From positions 1 through 64,000 of the forward strand of contig JADJFX010000016.1 in the NCBI GenBank assembly GCA_016708345.1: a DNA stretch of 64,000 nucleotides. Direction: 5' to 3'. The number at the start of each line of letters is the position of its first letter. Positions within the stretch are counted from its first letter, which is position 1. The notes under the pieces were generated by a model, which was not told the DNA's origin, did no database searches, and saw only the letters and a program-made list of their open reading frames with translations. This stretch comes from Candidatus Rhodoferax bjergmarkensis (lineage in GTDB: Bacteria; Pseudomonadota; Gammaproteobacteria; Burkholderiales; Burkholderiaceae_C). Of this stretch, positions 9,436-17,735 are shown piece by piece. A program made the translations under genes and the position numbers.

Positions 9436-9744
9436 TTACGCCATTGCTGGCGCGGGTTGCACGCGCATCGGTGCGGTCTTGAACCGTTGCATTGCCTGCC
9501 ACACGTCATAGGCGCTTTGTTGGGCCAGCCACACGCGGGCATCGCCACCACGGTCGGCACCTAACCATGCCTCGATACGCAGGGCCATGTCAGGTGAAAT
9601 AGCAGCGCGGCCATTCAGCACGCGCGACAGTGCCACGCGAGACACGCCCAACTGCTCGGCGGCTTGAGTCACATTCAGCCCCAGCGCTGGCAACACGTCA
9701 TCACGCAGCGTCAGGCCGGGGTGTGGTGGGTTATGCATCTTCAT
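9436..9744 (-). CDS. higA: HigA-type antitoxin (XRE helix-turn-helix)
   Basis: This 102-residue protein is a classic HigA/VapI-type antitoxin. It starts NPPHPG (family signature HPGE/HPGL), then has an XRE domain in which LNVTQAAEQLGVSRVALSRV forms the helix-turn-helix and ISPDMALRIEAWLG completes the fold. It follows the toxin gene with an 11-bp gap, the toxin-first order usual for higBA. It should neutralise HigB and repress its own promoter. It appears intact despite decay on both sides and is probably a maintenance module of the island. Confidence 0.85.
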   Translation of the reverse strand: MKMHNPPHPGLTLRDDVLPALGLNVTQAAEQLGVSRVALSRVLNGRAAISPDMALRIEAWLGADRGGDARVWLAQQSAYDVWQAMQRFKTAPMRVQPAPAMA

Positions 9745-9755
9745 GGTGTGGCCTC

Positions 9756-10034
9756 TCAGTGGTAATCCAAATAATCAACCAGCACAGCGTCTGTGCCGTC
9801 AAAGGTGAAAGTCATTCGCCAATTACCATTGACCGACACGGCCCAATGCCCCTTCAAATCATCTGACAACGGGTGCAAGCCCCAGCCCGGCAAGTTCATA
9901 TCCCGGTCACAGGTAGCCACATCCAGACGCGCCAGCAGTCGGGCAAGTTTGGGCGCATGGTCGGGCCGAATGCCCGCTTTTGTGCCACGCTCAAAAAACG
10001 CTTGCAGCCCCTTATGTCCGAATGACTTAATCAT
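9756..10034 (-). CDS. higB: HigB-type mRNA-cleaving toxin (RelE superfamily)
   Basis: The 92-residue product matches HigB/plasmid maintenance toxin. It has MIKSFGHKGLQAFFERGTK at the start, LARLLARLDVATCDRDMNLP in the middle, and WRMTFTFDGTDAVLVDYLDY at the end, where the RelE-like fold carries its basic active-site residues (NWRMTF). Members cleave translated mRNAs at the ribosome. It is first in a two-gene operon with higA and lies just beyond the 3' end of the integrase gene, in the same orientation. Length and motifs are normal, so the pair is probably functional. Confidence 0.87.
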   Translation of the reverse strand: MIKSFGHKGLQAFFERGTKAGIRPDHAPKLARLLARLDVATCDRDMNLPGWGLHPLSDDLKGHWAVSVNGNWRMTFTFDGTDAVLVDYLDYH

Positions 10035-10069
10035 GTTTGATTGTATCTCGTAGCGTTACACTTTTCAAG

Positions 10070-11426
10070 CTAACCAGCCACCACCCGCAAAGCACCCGGC
10101 GCGGCCTTCGCATCAAACGTCACCCCGGCCTGCTCCAATATCCACGCCTCGATGCGCTCATGGTGAACACGCAGCAGGTCCAGCGGGCGCACGCGGTAAT
10201 GCTTTTCAGCGGTTGCGCTTGGCTTGTGGCCTTGAATCTGCGCCACCACACCGGCGGGCACCTCCAGCCACTCCGACAAGTGCCAAAGCTCCGGCGCAGG
10301 CCATGCAAGGGTCAGGGCGTCAATCGCGGCCACCTTGCAGGCCTTGTCATGTGGCATGGTTGGGCTCAGTCAGAGCCGTGTTTTCGGTGCGGTTGCTGGC
10401 AAACACCCATTCATTGCGACGGGGCAGGGCGGCCAGCAGGTGCCACACGTAGGGCGTCAACGGTATGACGCGCTCGCCTTCCACCTTATCGCGAATGGTC
10501 AGCCCCCGCCATTGGGTGTTCAAATCCTCCCAGCGCATAGCCAGTACCTCACTCGGGCGGGCACCCGTCAGCAGCAGCGATTGCAGGTAGGCGGCCACGG
10601 TCAGATTGCCGATGTTGCGCACGGCGGCTAACCATGCGGGCAGTTGTTCTTTCAAAAGAGAGTCATTTTTTGCGCTTGCTTTGCCCAAGGCTTCGCGGGC
10701 TTTTCTGGTCTTTGCTGGGTTGGTGTCGGGCAGAACTGTGGAATATTGCGGTTGTTCTGCGCACCAGCCTAAAAACGCCTTCAGTAGTCGCCATGCCAGC
10801 CGGGCGGCAGTGGGGCGGGTCTGTGCTTCGCGTGCGGCCCATGCCTCGATAGCGGGCGCGGTCAGGTCACGCAGGGGTAGGTCCAGCAAAGGATGCAGCG
10901 GCCCGGCGATGGTTACACCACGGCCACGGGTGCCACGCTGGGACTCTTTACCCCCGGCTCGGGTCAGACGCTCATGGTCATTGCGGTGAAGGTCGCCCCA
11001 ATGCGGCGTGCGCTCCGCAACGTAGGCGGCCCATGCTTCACCCACGGTCAGGGCGGCCAGCTTGTTCGCCTCCACTTGGGCGGCGGCGTTGGCTTCCCGT
11101 TCGGCTTGTGCGGCCAGGGCGTCACGCTTTAATTCTCGGGGGTCTTTGCCTTCATCAATCAGTCGTTGCAGTTCGCGGGCCTTGGCCTGGGCGTCGGGAA
11201 TGCACCATGCGGCAGGGCTTCCAATGGTCAGGCGTACGTCTTTGCCTTGGTACACGCCCTGGAACACGTAGGCGGGCTTTCCGGCTGGCGTTGTGCGCAG
11301 TCCCAGCCCCGGCGCGGTCACGTCCCAAAGAAATGCCTGTTTTTTGTCCGGTGGGCACTTGAACCCCGATACCCGGCCAGCGGTGAATGCAATTTTGCCA
11401 TGTGGTCTCCCTTGCAGTCTTGCCAT
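10070..11426 (-). pseudogene. Tyrosine integrase of the island, frameshifted near the catalytic domain
   Basis: ATG 11426 (MARLQGRPHGKIAFTAG) opens a P4-type integrase. The DUF4102-like N-terminus (WDVTAPGLGLRTTPAG) and SAM-like core precede the first catalytic arginine in SLLLTGARPSEVLAMRWEDL. The first frame ends near 10347. The next block (HDKACKVAAIDALTL) is in a second frame, the HGLRRSFGT box in a third, and WLEVPAGVVAQIQGHKPSAT plus the Tyr-containing AEKHYRVRP in the second frame again. All catalytic boxes are present but need three frame changes within about 110 bp. It has either lost activity or is badly sequenced there. Confidence 0.78.
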
Positions 11427-11477
11427 CGGTGGAAGTAAAGGAGGATGTAAGACTATTTCCCGAAAAACTTGCTGAAT

Positions 11478-11548
11478 TTCAATCAACACCTTGGCTGTTC
11501 AAGTATCCAGTTAAGTCTTGGTATTGATTGTAGCAACTTCAATCAACA
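11478..11548. repeat. Paired direct repeats (TTCAATCAACA), candidate integrase arm sites
   Basis: The 11-bp sequence TTCAATCAACA occurs exactly at 11478-11488 and 11538-11548, with the related TTGATTG between them. The pair lies between the integrase start and the tRNA-Met fragment, where arm-type integrase binding sites of a tRNA-targeting element belong. Binding is inferred from position only. Confidence 0.45.
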
Positions 11549-11568
11549 AAGGGAAATGGGGTATTGCT

Positions 11569-11617
11569 GGGACTCATAATCCTTTGGTCCACAGTTCAAG
11601 TCTGTGACGCCCTACCA
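11569..11617 (+). other. 3' half of a tRNA-Met(CAU) gene, probable attachment site (att)
   Basis: The stretch has the 3' half of a tRNA. It includes an anticodon loop CTCATAA (anticodon CAT), a T-arm with CACAG/CTGTG stem and TTCAAGT loop, and an acceptor end followed by CCA. No matching 5' half is present upstream. Integrative elements that target tRNA genes leave exactly such a 3' fragment at one end, beside the integrase, as here. The complete tRNA-Met would be expected at the other end of the element, left of this window. The element therefore probably ends at about 11617. Confidence 0.65.
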
Positions 11618-11666
11618 CTTACTTGGATTTGCCTCGGCTTTATCGGGGAGCGCCTTGGCTGGTGGG

Positions 11667-11915
11667 TCACAACTTCCAGATGTCTGATTTTTTGGCAATC
11701 AGTTGTGGAAACTCTCTGTCGTGGTCTGCTTCCAAGTCTAAGAGCGCTATCAGAATATGTTCAGGAAATCCCTGACGTAGAACGCCTTTTGTGTCCTGTT
11801 GAAGTTCATCCATCAAAGCGTGAAACTCCGGGTACCCCCAGAGGAACTGCAGTCTTTTCCCGACGCCCGGGTAAGCTGCGTTTATGACTTTGAAATTATC
11901 GTTGTCATCTATCAT
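11667..11915 (-). CDS. Small hypothetical protein (82 aa)
   Basis: ATG 11915 is preceded by a good ribosome binding site (GAGGA, 6 nt upstream). The product, MIDDNDNFKVINAAYPGVGK then LQFLWGYPEFHALMDELQQD, is acidic with well-spaced hydrophobic residues and looks like a real folded protein. I do not recognise a family. It lies just outside the attachment site, so it may belong to the chromosome and not to the island. It is transcribed towards the tRNA-Met fragment. Confidence 0.55.
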   Translation of the reverse strand: MIDDNDNFKVINAAYPGVGKRLQFLWGYPEFHALMDELQQDTKGVLRQGFPEHILIALLDLEADHDREFPQLIAKKSDIWKL

Positions 11916-12150
11916 TTTGATTCCTCAGTCCATATCATTGTTATTTTCGCCCATTTTCACCCAGTCGCTGTCTTGGGTTCAGCAGAGAACTGGCGTGATT
12001 GGCTCTAAATAAATTGTGAAAAAACTGAAAAATTCTGGGTCGTTGGTACACTCAGCCACTTCAATAAAAGAACTTTCTTCAATCGGGGTGCGTCATACCT
12101 CCTTTTTTTTAATGTTCACTGAATAAACCATCGATTTTTTGGAAATTGCT

Positions 12151-12801
12151 ATGTTTGATCGCTACGCCTTTGTGGGCCACTTTTACGAGTTTGCCAGTCG
12201 TCTGTATTCGGGTAATGCAATTCCAAAGTGCCGCGAAGCCATGCTCGACCATCTCAAACCCGGTGACAAGGTGGTTTTTGGTGGCGTAGGTTATGGCTGG
12301 GATGCCATCCGGGCTGCCCAGCTGGGCGCGGATGTCACCATTGTTGAGATATCGCCCACCATGATCACCAAGTTCAATGAGACCGTTAAAAAGGCGGGAG
12401 CTGAACATTTGAAGCTACGGGCCGTTCAAAGCGACATTCTGAAATTTGATGAGTTTGAAGCCTATGACATGGTGGTGGCCAATTTCTTCTTGAATGTCCA
12501 TACCCGTGAGTTGATGATGAGAATCTGGACTCACATGATCAAGCTGGGCAAGCCGGGCTCCAAATTTGTAATTGGTGATTTTGAGTTGCCCAGCGGGAAT
12601 ATTCTGACTCGCCTCATCAAGCATACTTATTATTTGGCGGCGAACTTTACCTTTTGGATCATCGCTGGCAACGCCTTGCATATCATCTACGATTACCCGA
12701 CCATCATGAAAACGCTCGGGCTTGAATTGCGGGAAACCCGCTATATCCCGTTCTTGGGGATCAATTTTTACTGGTCTTTGCTGGCGGAAAAAAAGGCCTG
12801 A
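12151..12801 (+). CDS. Class I SAM-dependent methyltransferase-like protein
   Basis: The 216-residue product has the Rossmann-type core: a glycine motif I variant (KVVFGGVGYGWDAIRAAQLG), an acidic end of strand 2 (VTIVEIS), and a post-motif region (YDMVVANFFLNVH). A hydrophobic stretch near residues 165-185 (YYLAANFTFWIIAGNALHII) suggests membrane association or a lipid or quinone substrate. ATG 12151 is used instead of an in-frame TTG 12 nt upstream. It is monocistronic: a MITE and a terminator follow. The substrate is unknown. Confidence 0.75.
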   Translation: MFDRYAFVGHFYEFASRLYSGNAIPKCREAMLDHLKPGDKVVFGGVGYGWDAIRAAQLGADVTIVEISPTMITKFNETVKKAGAEHLKLRAVQSDILKFDEFEAYDMVVANFFLNVHTRELMMRIWTHMIKLGKPGSKFVIGDFELPSGNILTRLIKHTYYLAANFTFWIIAGNALHIIYDYPTIMKTLGLELRETRYIPFLGINFYWSLLAEKKA

Positions 12802-12808
12802 CGGCCTT

Positions 12809-12967
12809 AGGGGTCAAGCAAAAATAACTTGAACAGTTCAGCCGTGATGCCAAGTGCCCTGCGTCGTTGCAAAACGCTTGTGTAGCCAGCTACACCGCGC
12901 GTTTTACGCCTGGCCTTGCACCTGTCGTCACAGCCTTCTTTGTCCAACTTATTTCTGCTTGACCCCT
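12809..12967. mobile_element. MITE-like repeat, copy 1 (159 bp, about 26-bp terminal inverted repeats)
   Basis: The ends are inverted repeats that match at 23 of 26 positions (AGGGGTCAAGCA at the left, the complement reading AGGGGTCAAGCAG at the right). The interior carries GCGTCGTTGCAA, GTAGCCAGCTACAC and CGCCTGGC. It encodes no convincing protein. The element at 35012-35173 has the same size, layout and interior words, so the two form a family. It lies in the gap between the methyltransferase gene and its terminator. Confidence 0.7.
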
Positions 12968-12986
12968 TATTTCCAACCCATCGAAC

Positions 12987-13017
12987 AAGCACCCGATTCA
13001 TTCAGGTGCTTTTTTTT
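12987..13017 (+). terminator. Rho-independent terminator
   Basis: AAGCACC pairs with GGTGCTT across an 11-nt loop and is followed by eight T residues on the plus strand. It would end transcription of the methyltransferase gene. It overlaps the stop codon of the convergent MerR gene. Confidence 0.7.
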
Positions 13018-13521
13018 CGTCCCGCTGACGTGATTGAAGATGTTTGCGGCAACTGGCGTTGATGACGCGCAGTTCGGCGAGTGTTTCATCGATTTGGGCG
13101 CGTTTTTGTTCCAGCTCGGCAATGGCTGTGTCGGTTCGGTCAATCACGTAGGTCAATTGCTGGGAGCGTCCTTCGCCATGATCGCCATACAGGTCAAGAT
13201 AGCGTTTGATTTCAGACAGCGGAGAGCCAATGTCTTTGGCGCGAAGAATCAGGGCCAAGCGGGCTCTGTCGCGACGGGTGTAGACGCGTGCTCCATTGAC
13301 ACGCCTGGGTGACAGCAAGCCTTTGTCTTCATAAAACCGCAAGGCGCGCAAGGTAATACCGAATTCCTTACAAAGCTCGGTAATGCCAAACAGTTCAGAG
13401 TTGCCTTCGTCGCGATGGGAGTCGACGAATGCCTGCGCATCGGTCGCAGCAGGTGAACCCGCCGCACTGACACGTTTTTGCGTTCCAGCGGCGGCTGGTG
13501 CTGAGCAGTGGTTGACTCCAT
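12998..13521 (-). CDS. liuR: MerR-family regulator of the acyl-CoA carboxylase cluster (LiuR-type), apparent frameshift near the start
   Basis: The helix-turn-helix and wing are clear: FGITELCKEFGITLRALRFY, then EDKGLLSPRR and GARVYTRRDRARLALILRA. A dimerisation coiled coil follows. This is the LiuR group that controls branched-chain acyl-CoA catabolism in proteobacteria. No standard start codon exists in the main frame near the expected N-terminus. ATG 13521 is well placed after the SCP2 stop (MESTTAQHQPPLERK), but its frame joins the domain only after a -1 shift at the AAAAA run at 13474-13478. That is either a lost A or a translational slip. The gene follows SCP2 on the same transcript and faces the cluster it should regulate. 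Confidence 0.7.
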
Positions 13522-13542
13522 GCTGGGGGGTAACGGCGAGCT

Positions 13543-13839
13543 TCAGATCACCCGTTGCAAGCGCATGGCCACGCTCATGTCGCCGCTGACCTTGAGTTTG
13601 CCCATCATGAATCCAGTGGCTGGCTCCAGGTCTCCTGTGAGCATGGCATTGAGATCGTCCAGGGTGATGCCGACGGTGCATTCGGCGTCCGTGTTGTTGT
13701 TGGTCACGGTGTTGGGTGTTGATTTTCCATCAATGTAGATCATGCCATCGGTGCCACAGTCAAACTTGAGTGTGGCGGCCAGGCCGCTGTCAGCGCCGAC
13801 TTTGGTGCGGATGGCTTCGGTGCAAGCTTCGAGATTCAT
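13543..13839 (-). CDS. SCP2 sterol-binding domain protein
   Basis: The 98-residue protein is a single SCP2 domain, with FDCGTDGMIYIDGKS, then CTVGITLDDLNAMLTGDL, then MMGKLKVSGDMSVAMRLQ. SCP2 proteins bind fatty acyl chains or acyl-CoAs in a hydrophobic tunnel. ATG 13839 follows an AAGGA ribosome binding site. It is the first gene of a two-gene transcript with the MerR regulator and is divergent from the carboxylase cluster. An acyl-carrier or substrate-presenting role in that pathway is plausible but not shown. Confidence 0.82.
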   Translation of the reverse strand: MNLEACTEAIRTKVGADSGLAATLKFDCGTDGMIYIDGKSTPNTVTNNNTDAECTVGITLDDLNAMLTGDLEPATGFMMGKLKVSGDMSVAMRLQRVI

Positions 13840-13929
13840 GGTGTTCCTTGTCAATAAAAAAATGGATCAATAAAAGGGTTCAATGCAAGACAGTTGACTG
13901 CACCCGGATGTTATCAGGACTGCATAACG

Positions 13930-13979
13930 CATAGTATAGGGAAAATACCTATACGATATTTGGTTGACGTTAACGTTAC
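13930..13979. promoter_or_regulatory. Divergent promoter region with LiuR-like operator
   Basis: ACGTTAACGT at 13967-13976 is a perfect 10-bp palindrome within TTGACGTTAACGTTAC, close to the operator type reported for LiuR in proteobacteria. It lies about 45 bp upstream of the carboxylase beta start and 130 bp upstream of the SCP2 start. A second symmetrical segment (ATAGGGAAAATACCTAT) is at 13940-13953. Binding by the neighbouring MerR protein is inferred. Confidence 0.55.
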
Positions 13980-14019
13980 CATGATGTCTAATGCGTCGCA
14001 GTCGAGAGGAATCCATTCA

Positions 14020-15630
14020 ATGCCTGTTATCCGTTCCAAAATCAATGCCAAATCTGAAGCATTTGGCACCAACACCCAGCGTATGCGCGAGTTGCTGTCT
14101 GAAGTTCAGCGGCTCGAACAACTGGTGATTGCCGAGTCCGAATCCAAACGCGACAAGTTCGAAAAGCGTGGGCAGCTGCTGCCGCGCGAGCGGGTTGCCC
14201 GCTTGTTGGACCGAGGCTCGCCGTTTCTCGAACTCAGCCGTCTGGCCGGTCTGAACATGCACGATGACGACGGCAAGAAATCGGTGATGGGCGGCGGTTC
14301 TATCGTGGGCATCGGCGTGGTGGCGGGGCGGCGGTGTGTGGTCTCTGCGAGTGACAGCGCGGTCAAAGGCGGCACAGTAGCGCCCATGGGCTTGCGCAAA
14401 GCCTTGCGCGCTCAGGAGATCGCCCGTGAGAACAAACTGCCGGTGATCTATCTGGTGGAAAGCGGCGGTGCCAACCTGATGTACCAGAGCGAAATTTTTG
14501 TCGAAGGTGGCCGCAGCTTTGCAAACCAGGCGCGCATGTCGGCTGAAGGTTTGCCGCAAATCTCCGTGGTGCATGGCTCAAGCACCGCAGGCGGTGCTTA
14601 CCTGCCGGGTTTGTCCGACTATGTGATTCTGGTGCGCGGGCGCTCCAACATTTTTCTGGCCGGGCCACCGCTGGTCAAGGCAGCCATTGGCGAGGACTGC
14701 ACCGAGGATGAACTGGGCGGTGCCGAAACGCATGCGCAGGTGACCGGCTTGGGCGAATACCTGTGTGAGGACGATGCCCATGCGATTGGTATGGCGCGTG
14801 AAGTGCTGGACAAATTGAAGTGGGATGTGGTGCCCACTGAAAAAGCGTTTGCCGAACCGCTTTACAACGAGCAGGAGTTGCTCGGTATCGTGCCAGCCGA
14901 TGAGCGCGAGCCCTACGACGTGCGCGAAGTCATTGCCCGTCTGGTGGATGGCTCAGATTTTCTGGAATTCAAGTCCGAGTACGCTGCCGAGATGATGTGC
15001 GGCCATGCCCGTGTGCAGGGCCGTTTGGTGGGTATTTTGGGCAACAACGGCCCGATTCAGCCCAGCGGCTCGACCAAGGCCGGGCAGTTCATCCAGCTGT
15101 GTGACCAAACCGGCACCCCGCTGATTTTTCTACAAAACACCACGGGTTACATGGTGGGCTCTGTGGCCGAGCGCAGTGGTGCCATCAAGCATGGCTCCAA
15201 AATGATTCAGGCCGTGGCCAACGCGCGGGTGCCCAAGTTCACCATTGTGTTGGGCGGTTCATACGGCGCGGGCAACTACGGCATGTGCGGCCGGGGTTTT
15301 GACCCTCGTTTCATCTTCTCGTGGCCAACGGCCCGCACAGCCGTGATGGGCGGTGCGCAAGCGGCCAAGGTGATGGACATTGTCAACCGCGCCAAGATCG
15401 AGCGCACCGGCATGACGGCCAACGAAGAAGCGCTCAAGGCCATGTCAGACGGCCTGCGCATGCGTCTGGACAAGGAGTCTGCCGTGTTGTTTGGTACCGC
15501 CCGTTTGTGGGACGACGGCATCATCGACCCGCGCGATACGCGCCGCCTGCTTGGGCTTTGTCTGGCCTTGGCTGAAGAGGCGCAGAGCCGCAAACTGAAT
15601 CCCAATACCTTCGGTGTTGCGCGCATGTAG
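14020..15630 (+). CDS. Acyl-CoA carboxylase beta (carboxyltransferase) subunit, geranyl-CoA/methylcrotonyl-CoA type
   Basis: At 536 residues it is the usual length for LiuB/AtuC. The N half holds the acyl-CoA binding oxyanion region (VVHGSSTAGGAYLPGLSDYV and FLAGPPLVKAAIGE). The C half holds the biotin-side region (GGSYGAGNYGMCGRGFDP, then FSWPTARTAVMGGAQAA). The STAGGAYLPGLSDY stretch resembles geranyl-CoA carboxylase more than the CTAGGAYVPAMSDE form typical of methylcrotonyl-CoA carboxylase, so the substrate may be a longer branched acyl-CoA. ATG 14020 follows an AGAGGA site. It heads a five-gene run with the alpha subunit three genes on. Confidence 0.85.
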   Translation: MPVIRSKINAKSEAFGTNTQRMRELLSEVQRLEQLVIAESESKRDKFEKRGQLLPRERVARLLDRGSPFLELSRLAGLNMHDDDGKKSVMGGGSIVGIGVVAGRRCVVSASDSAVKGGTVAPMGLRKALRAQEIARENKLPVIYLVESGGANLMYQSEIFVEGGRSFANQARMSAEGLPQISVVHGSSTAGGAYLPGLSDYVILVRGRSNIFLAGPPLVKAAIGEDCTEDELGGAETHAQVTGLGEYLCEDDAHAIGMAREVLDKLKWDVVPTEKAFAEPLYNEQELLGIVPADEREPYDVREVIARLVDGSDFLEFKSEYAAEMMCGHARVQGRLVGILGNNGPIQPSGSTKAGQFIQLCDQTGTPLIFLQNTTGYMVGSVAERSGAIKHGSKMIQAVANARVPKFTIVLGGSYGAGNYGMCGRGFDPRFIFSWPTARTAVMGGAQAAKVMDIVNRAKIERTGMTANEEALKAMSDGLRMRLDKESAVLFGTARLWDDGIIDPRDTRRLLGLCLALAEEAQSRKLNPNTFGVARM

Positions 15631-15679
15631 CCCCGCGCCGACTGCTTCATTCAATTTACTTTTCGCACGAAAGCTTTCC

Positions 15680-16831
15680 ATGAAATTCACCCCTGAACAC
15701 GAACAAATCGCCGATACCGTCCGCAAGTTTGTCGCCAACGAGATCAACCCGCATTTGCCCGCGTGGGAAGCGGCGGGCCAGTTCCCGGCGCATCAACTGT
15801 TCAAAAAGATGGGGGACTTGGGCCTTTTGGGCATCAAGTACCCCACCGAGTACGGCGGCATGGGGTTGGATTTCAGCTACTCCATGGTGATGGCTGAGGC
15901 GCTGGGCGAATGTAATGCCGGTGGCGTGCCGATGGCCATTGGCGTGCAAACCGACATGTGTACCCCGGCCTTGGCGCGTTTTGGTAGCGACGCCCTGCGC
16001 CAGGAATTCCTGGTACCCAGCATTGCCGGCGACATGGTGGGCTGCGTGGGGGTCAGCGAAGTGGGAGGCGGCTCGGATGTGGCAGCGCTCAAGACCACCG
16101 CACGCAAGGATGGCGACGACTACCTCATCAACGGCTCCAAAATGTGGATCACCAACGGCATGCAGGCCGACTGGTGCTGCCTTTTGGCCAACACGTCCGA
16201 GGGGGCTGCACACAAAAATAAATCGATGATCGTGGTGCGCCTGGACAGCCCCGGCGTGACGCGCCAGAAAATTGAGAAGATCGGCATGCACTCTTCAGAC
16301 ACGGCGCAGCTGTTTTTTGACAACGTGCGCGTGCCACAACGCAACCTGATCGGTCAGGAAGGCATGGGCTTCATGCTGCAGATGCTGCAGTTCCAGGAAG
16401 AACGTTTGTACGGCGCTGCTGGCAGCCTGCGCTCGCTGGACCGCTTGATTGACCAAACCATTGACTACACCCGCCAACGCCAGACCTTCGGCAAGCCGAT
16501 CTTGCACAACCAGGTCGTTCACTTCCGTCTGGCGGAGTTGCGCACGGAGGTAGAGGCCCTGCGCGCCTTGACCTACCGGGCGGTCGAATCTTATATTTCC
16601 GGCAAAGACGTGACCAAACTGGCCTCCATGGCCAAGCTCAAGGCCGGGCGTCTGTCCCGCGAGGTGGCAGACAGCTGCCTGCAGTACTGGGGCGGCATGG
16701 GCTTCACGGCTGACAACCCGATTTCCCAGTCCTACCGCGATGGCCGCCTGATCTCCATCGGCGGCGGTGCCGACGAGATCATGCTGGGCATCATCTGCAA
16801 GCTTGAAGGCACTTTGCCAGGCAAAGCCTAA
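15680..16831 (+). CDS. Acyl-CoA dehydrogenase (citronellyl-CoA/isovaleryl-CoA dehydrogenase-like)
   Basis: The 383-residue protein is a complete FAD acyl-CoA dehydrogenase. It has the FAD/substrate motif CVGVSEVGGGSDVAALKTTA, then MWITNGMQADWC, then the C-terminal LQYWGGMGFTADNP and a final YRDGRLISIGGGADEIML, where the glutamate of ADEIM is a candidate catalytic base. The N-terminus (HEQIADTVRKFVANEINPH) resembles AtuD of the acyclic terpene pathway more than canonical LiuA. It should oxidise a branched acyl-CoA to the 2-enoyl form used by the carboxylase. It lies 49 bp after the beta subunit gene. Start ATG 15680 is chosen over longer in-frame options. Confidence 0.85.
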   Translation: MKFTPEHEQIADTVRKFVANEINPHLPAWEAAGQFPAHQLFKKMGDLGLLGIKYPTEYGGMGLDFSYSMVMAEALGECNAGGVPMAIGVQTDMCTPALARFGSDALRQEFLVPSIAGDMVGCVGVSEVGGGSDVAALKTTARKDGDDYLINGSKMWITNGMQADWCCLLANTSEGAAHKNKSMIVVRLDSPGVTRQKIEKIGMHSSDTAQLFFDNVRVPQRNLIGQEGMGFMLQMLQFQEERLYGAAGSLRSLDRLIDQTIDYTRQRQTFGKPILHNQVVHFRLAELRTEVEALRALTYRAVESYISGKDVTKLASMAKLKAGRLSREVADSCLQYWGGMGFTADNPISQSYRDGRLISIGGGADEIMLGIICKLEGTLPGKA

Positions 16832-16853
16832 ACGCCGAGGTTGGGCCAGTACC

Positions 16854-17735
16854 ATGCAAAATTTGGAAGAAAAAGTGCCATTACCGCACGTAGATACTGC
16901 GCAAGCAGCTATTAAATATGTAGCAATTGAGACCTTGCAAGTGGGCTCTGTGCTGCACGTCACGCTCAATCGCCCTGAATCGCGCAACGCCATGTCCCTG
17001 AAGATGGTGGCGGAGTTGCGCCAGGTGCTGGCGCTCGCGCAGGCGCAAACTGGCCAGAAAGATGCCATCCGGGTGCTGGTGCTGCGCGGCGCGGGCGGGC
17101 ATTTCTGCGCCGGGGCCGACTTGAAGGACATGGCTGGCGCACGCATGCAGGCCATGCAAACGGCCAAAGAGGTGGGCGCGCCAGATCCGATAGCCCAAGT
17201 CAACGCCGAATTCGGGGCTTTGTGTGTCGATTACGCGCAAACCGGGTTGGCGGTCGTCGCCGTGCTCGAAGGCACGGTGATGGGGGGCGGCTTTGGCTTG
17301 GCCTGTGTCGCCGATGTGGTGCTGGCCAGCGAAACAGCCAGTTTTAGACTGCCTGAAACCTCCTTGGGCGTCGTTCCGGCGCAAATTGCACCGTTTTTGG
17401 TCGAGCGTCTGGGCTACTCGCAAGCCAAGCGGCTGGCGGTCACTGGCGGCAGGCTGGACGCCCAAGCGGCCCTGCGCATCGGGCTGGTGCATTCGGTGGT
17501 GAACAGCGCTGAGCTGCAGGCCGAGTTGGACAAGGTGCTGACAGACATTTTGGCCTGCGCGCCAGGTGCCTTGGCGGCCACCAAAGCGCTGATGGCCAGG
17601 GCCCGTCTTAGTCCGCCGCAAGACTTGGTGCAAGAAGCAGCCGCCATTTTTTCCCGCGCGGCCCAAGGCCCGGAAGGGGTCGAGGGCATGACCGCATTCA
17701 TTCAAAAACGCAAACCTCAGTGGGCCTTGCAATGA
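16854..17735 (+). CDS. Enoyl-CoA hydratase/isomerase (AtuE/LiuC-like) with repeat-encoded N-terminal insert
   Basis: Crotonase features are clear. The oxyanion hole segments are GAGGHFCAGADLKDMAGAR and VLEGTVMGGGFGLACVADVV, and the catalytic-side region is FRLPETSLGVVPAQIAPFL, a form I associate with isohexenylglutaconyl-CoA hydratase (AtuE). In the pathway it would hydrate the carboxylated enoyl-CoA. Residues 10-25 (LPHVDTAQAAIKYVAI) are encoded by a dispersed palindromic repeat (16881-16929), so the N-terminus is extended by repeat-derived peptide. Its stop overlaps the start of the alpha subunit gene by 4 bp. Confidence 0.82.
   Translation: MQNLEEKVPLPHVDTAQAAIKYVAIETLQVGSVLHVTLNRPESRNAMSLKMVAELRQVLALAQAQTGQKDAIRVLVLRGAGGHFCAGADLKDMAGARMQAMQTAKEVGAPDPIAQVNAEFGALCVDYAQTGLAVVAVLEGTVMGGGFGLACVADVVLASETASFRLPETSLGVVPAQIAPFLVERLGYSQAKRLAVTGGRLDAQAALRIGLVHSVVNSAELQAELDKVLTDILACAPGALAATKALMARARLSPPQDLVQEAAAIFSRAAQGPEGVEGMTAFIQKRKPQWALQ
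16881..16929 (+). repeat. Dispersed palindromic repeat, copy A (inside a coding sequence)
   Basis: The segment CGCACGTAGATACTGCGCAA followed by GCAGCTATTAAATATGTAGC matches the repeat family at 21755, 22212, 23986, 34532, 38476 and 58998. It is translated in frame as part of the hydratase N-terminus. The family shares a GCGCACGT / TGCGCAAG imperfect palindrome and an AGCTAT-n-AA-n-TAGCAA tail. Confidence 0.7.

Noticed and set aside
12151..12801. Rhodoquinone biosynthesis protein RquA
   Set aside because: It has the size and a hydrophobic patch, but the motif I region (GGVGYG) and N-terminus do not match the RquA pattern that I recall.
12807..13001. 64-codon minus-strand frame in the gap before liuR
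   Set aside because: It lies almost wholly in the MITE and includes its terminal inverted repeats.
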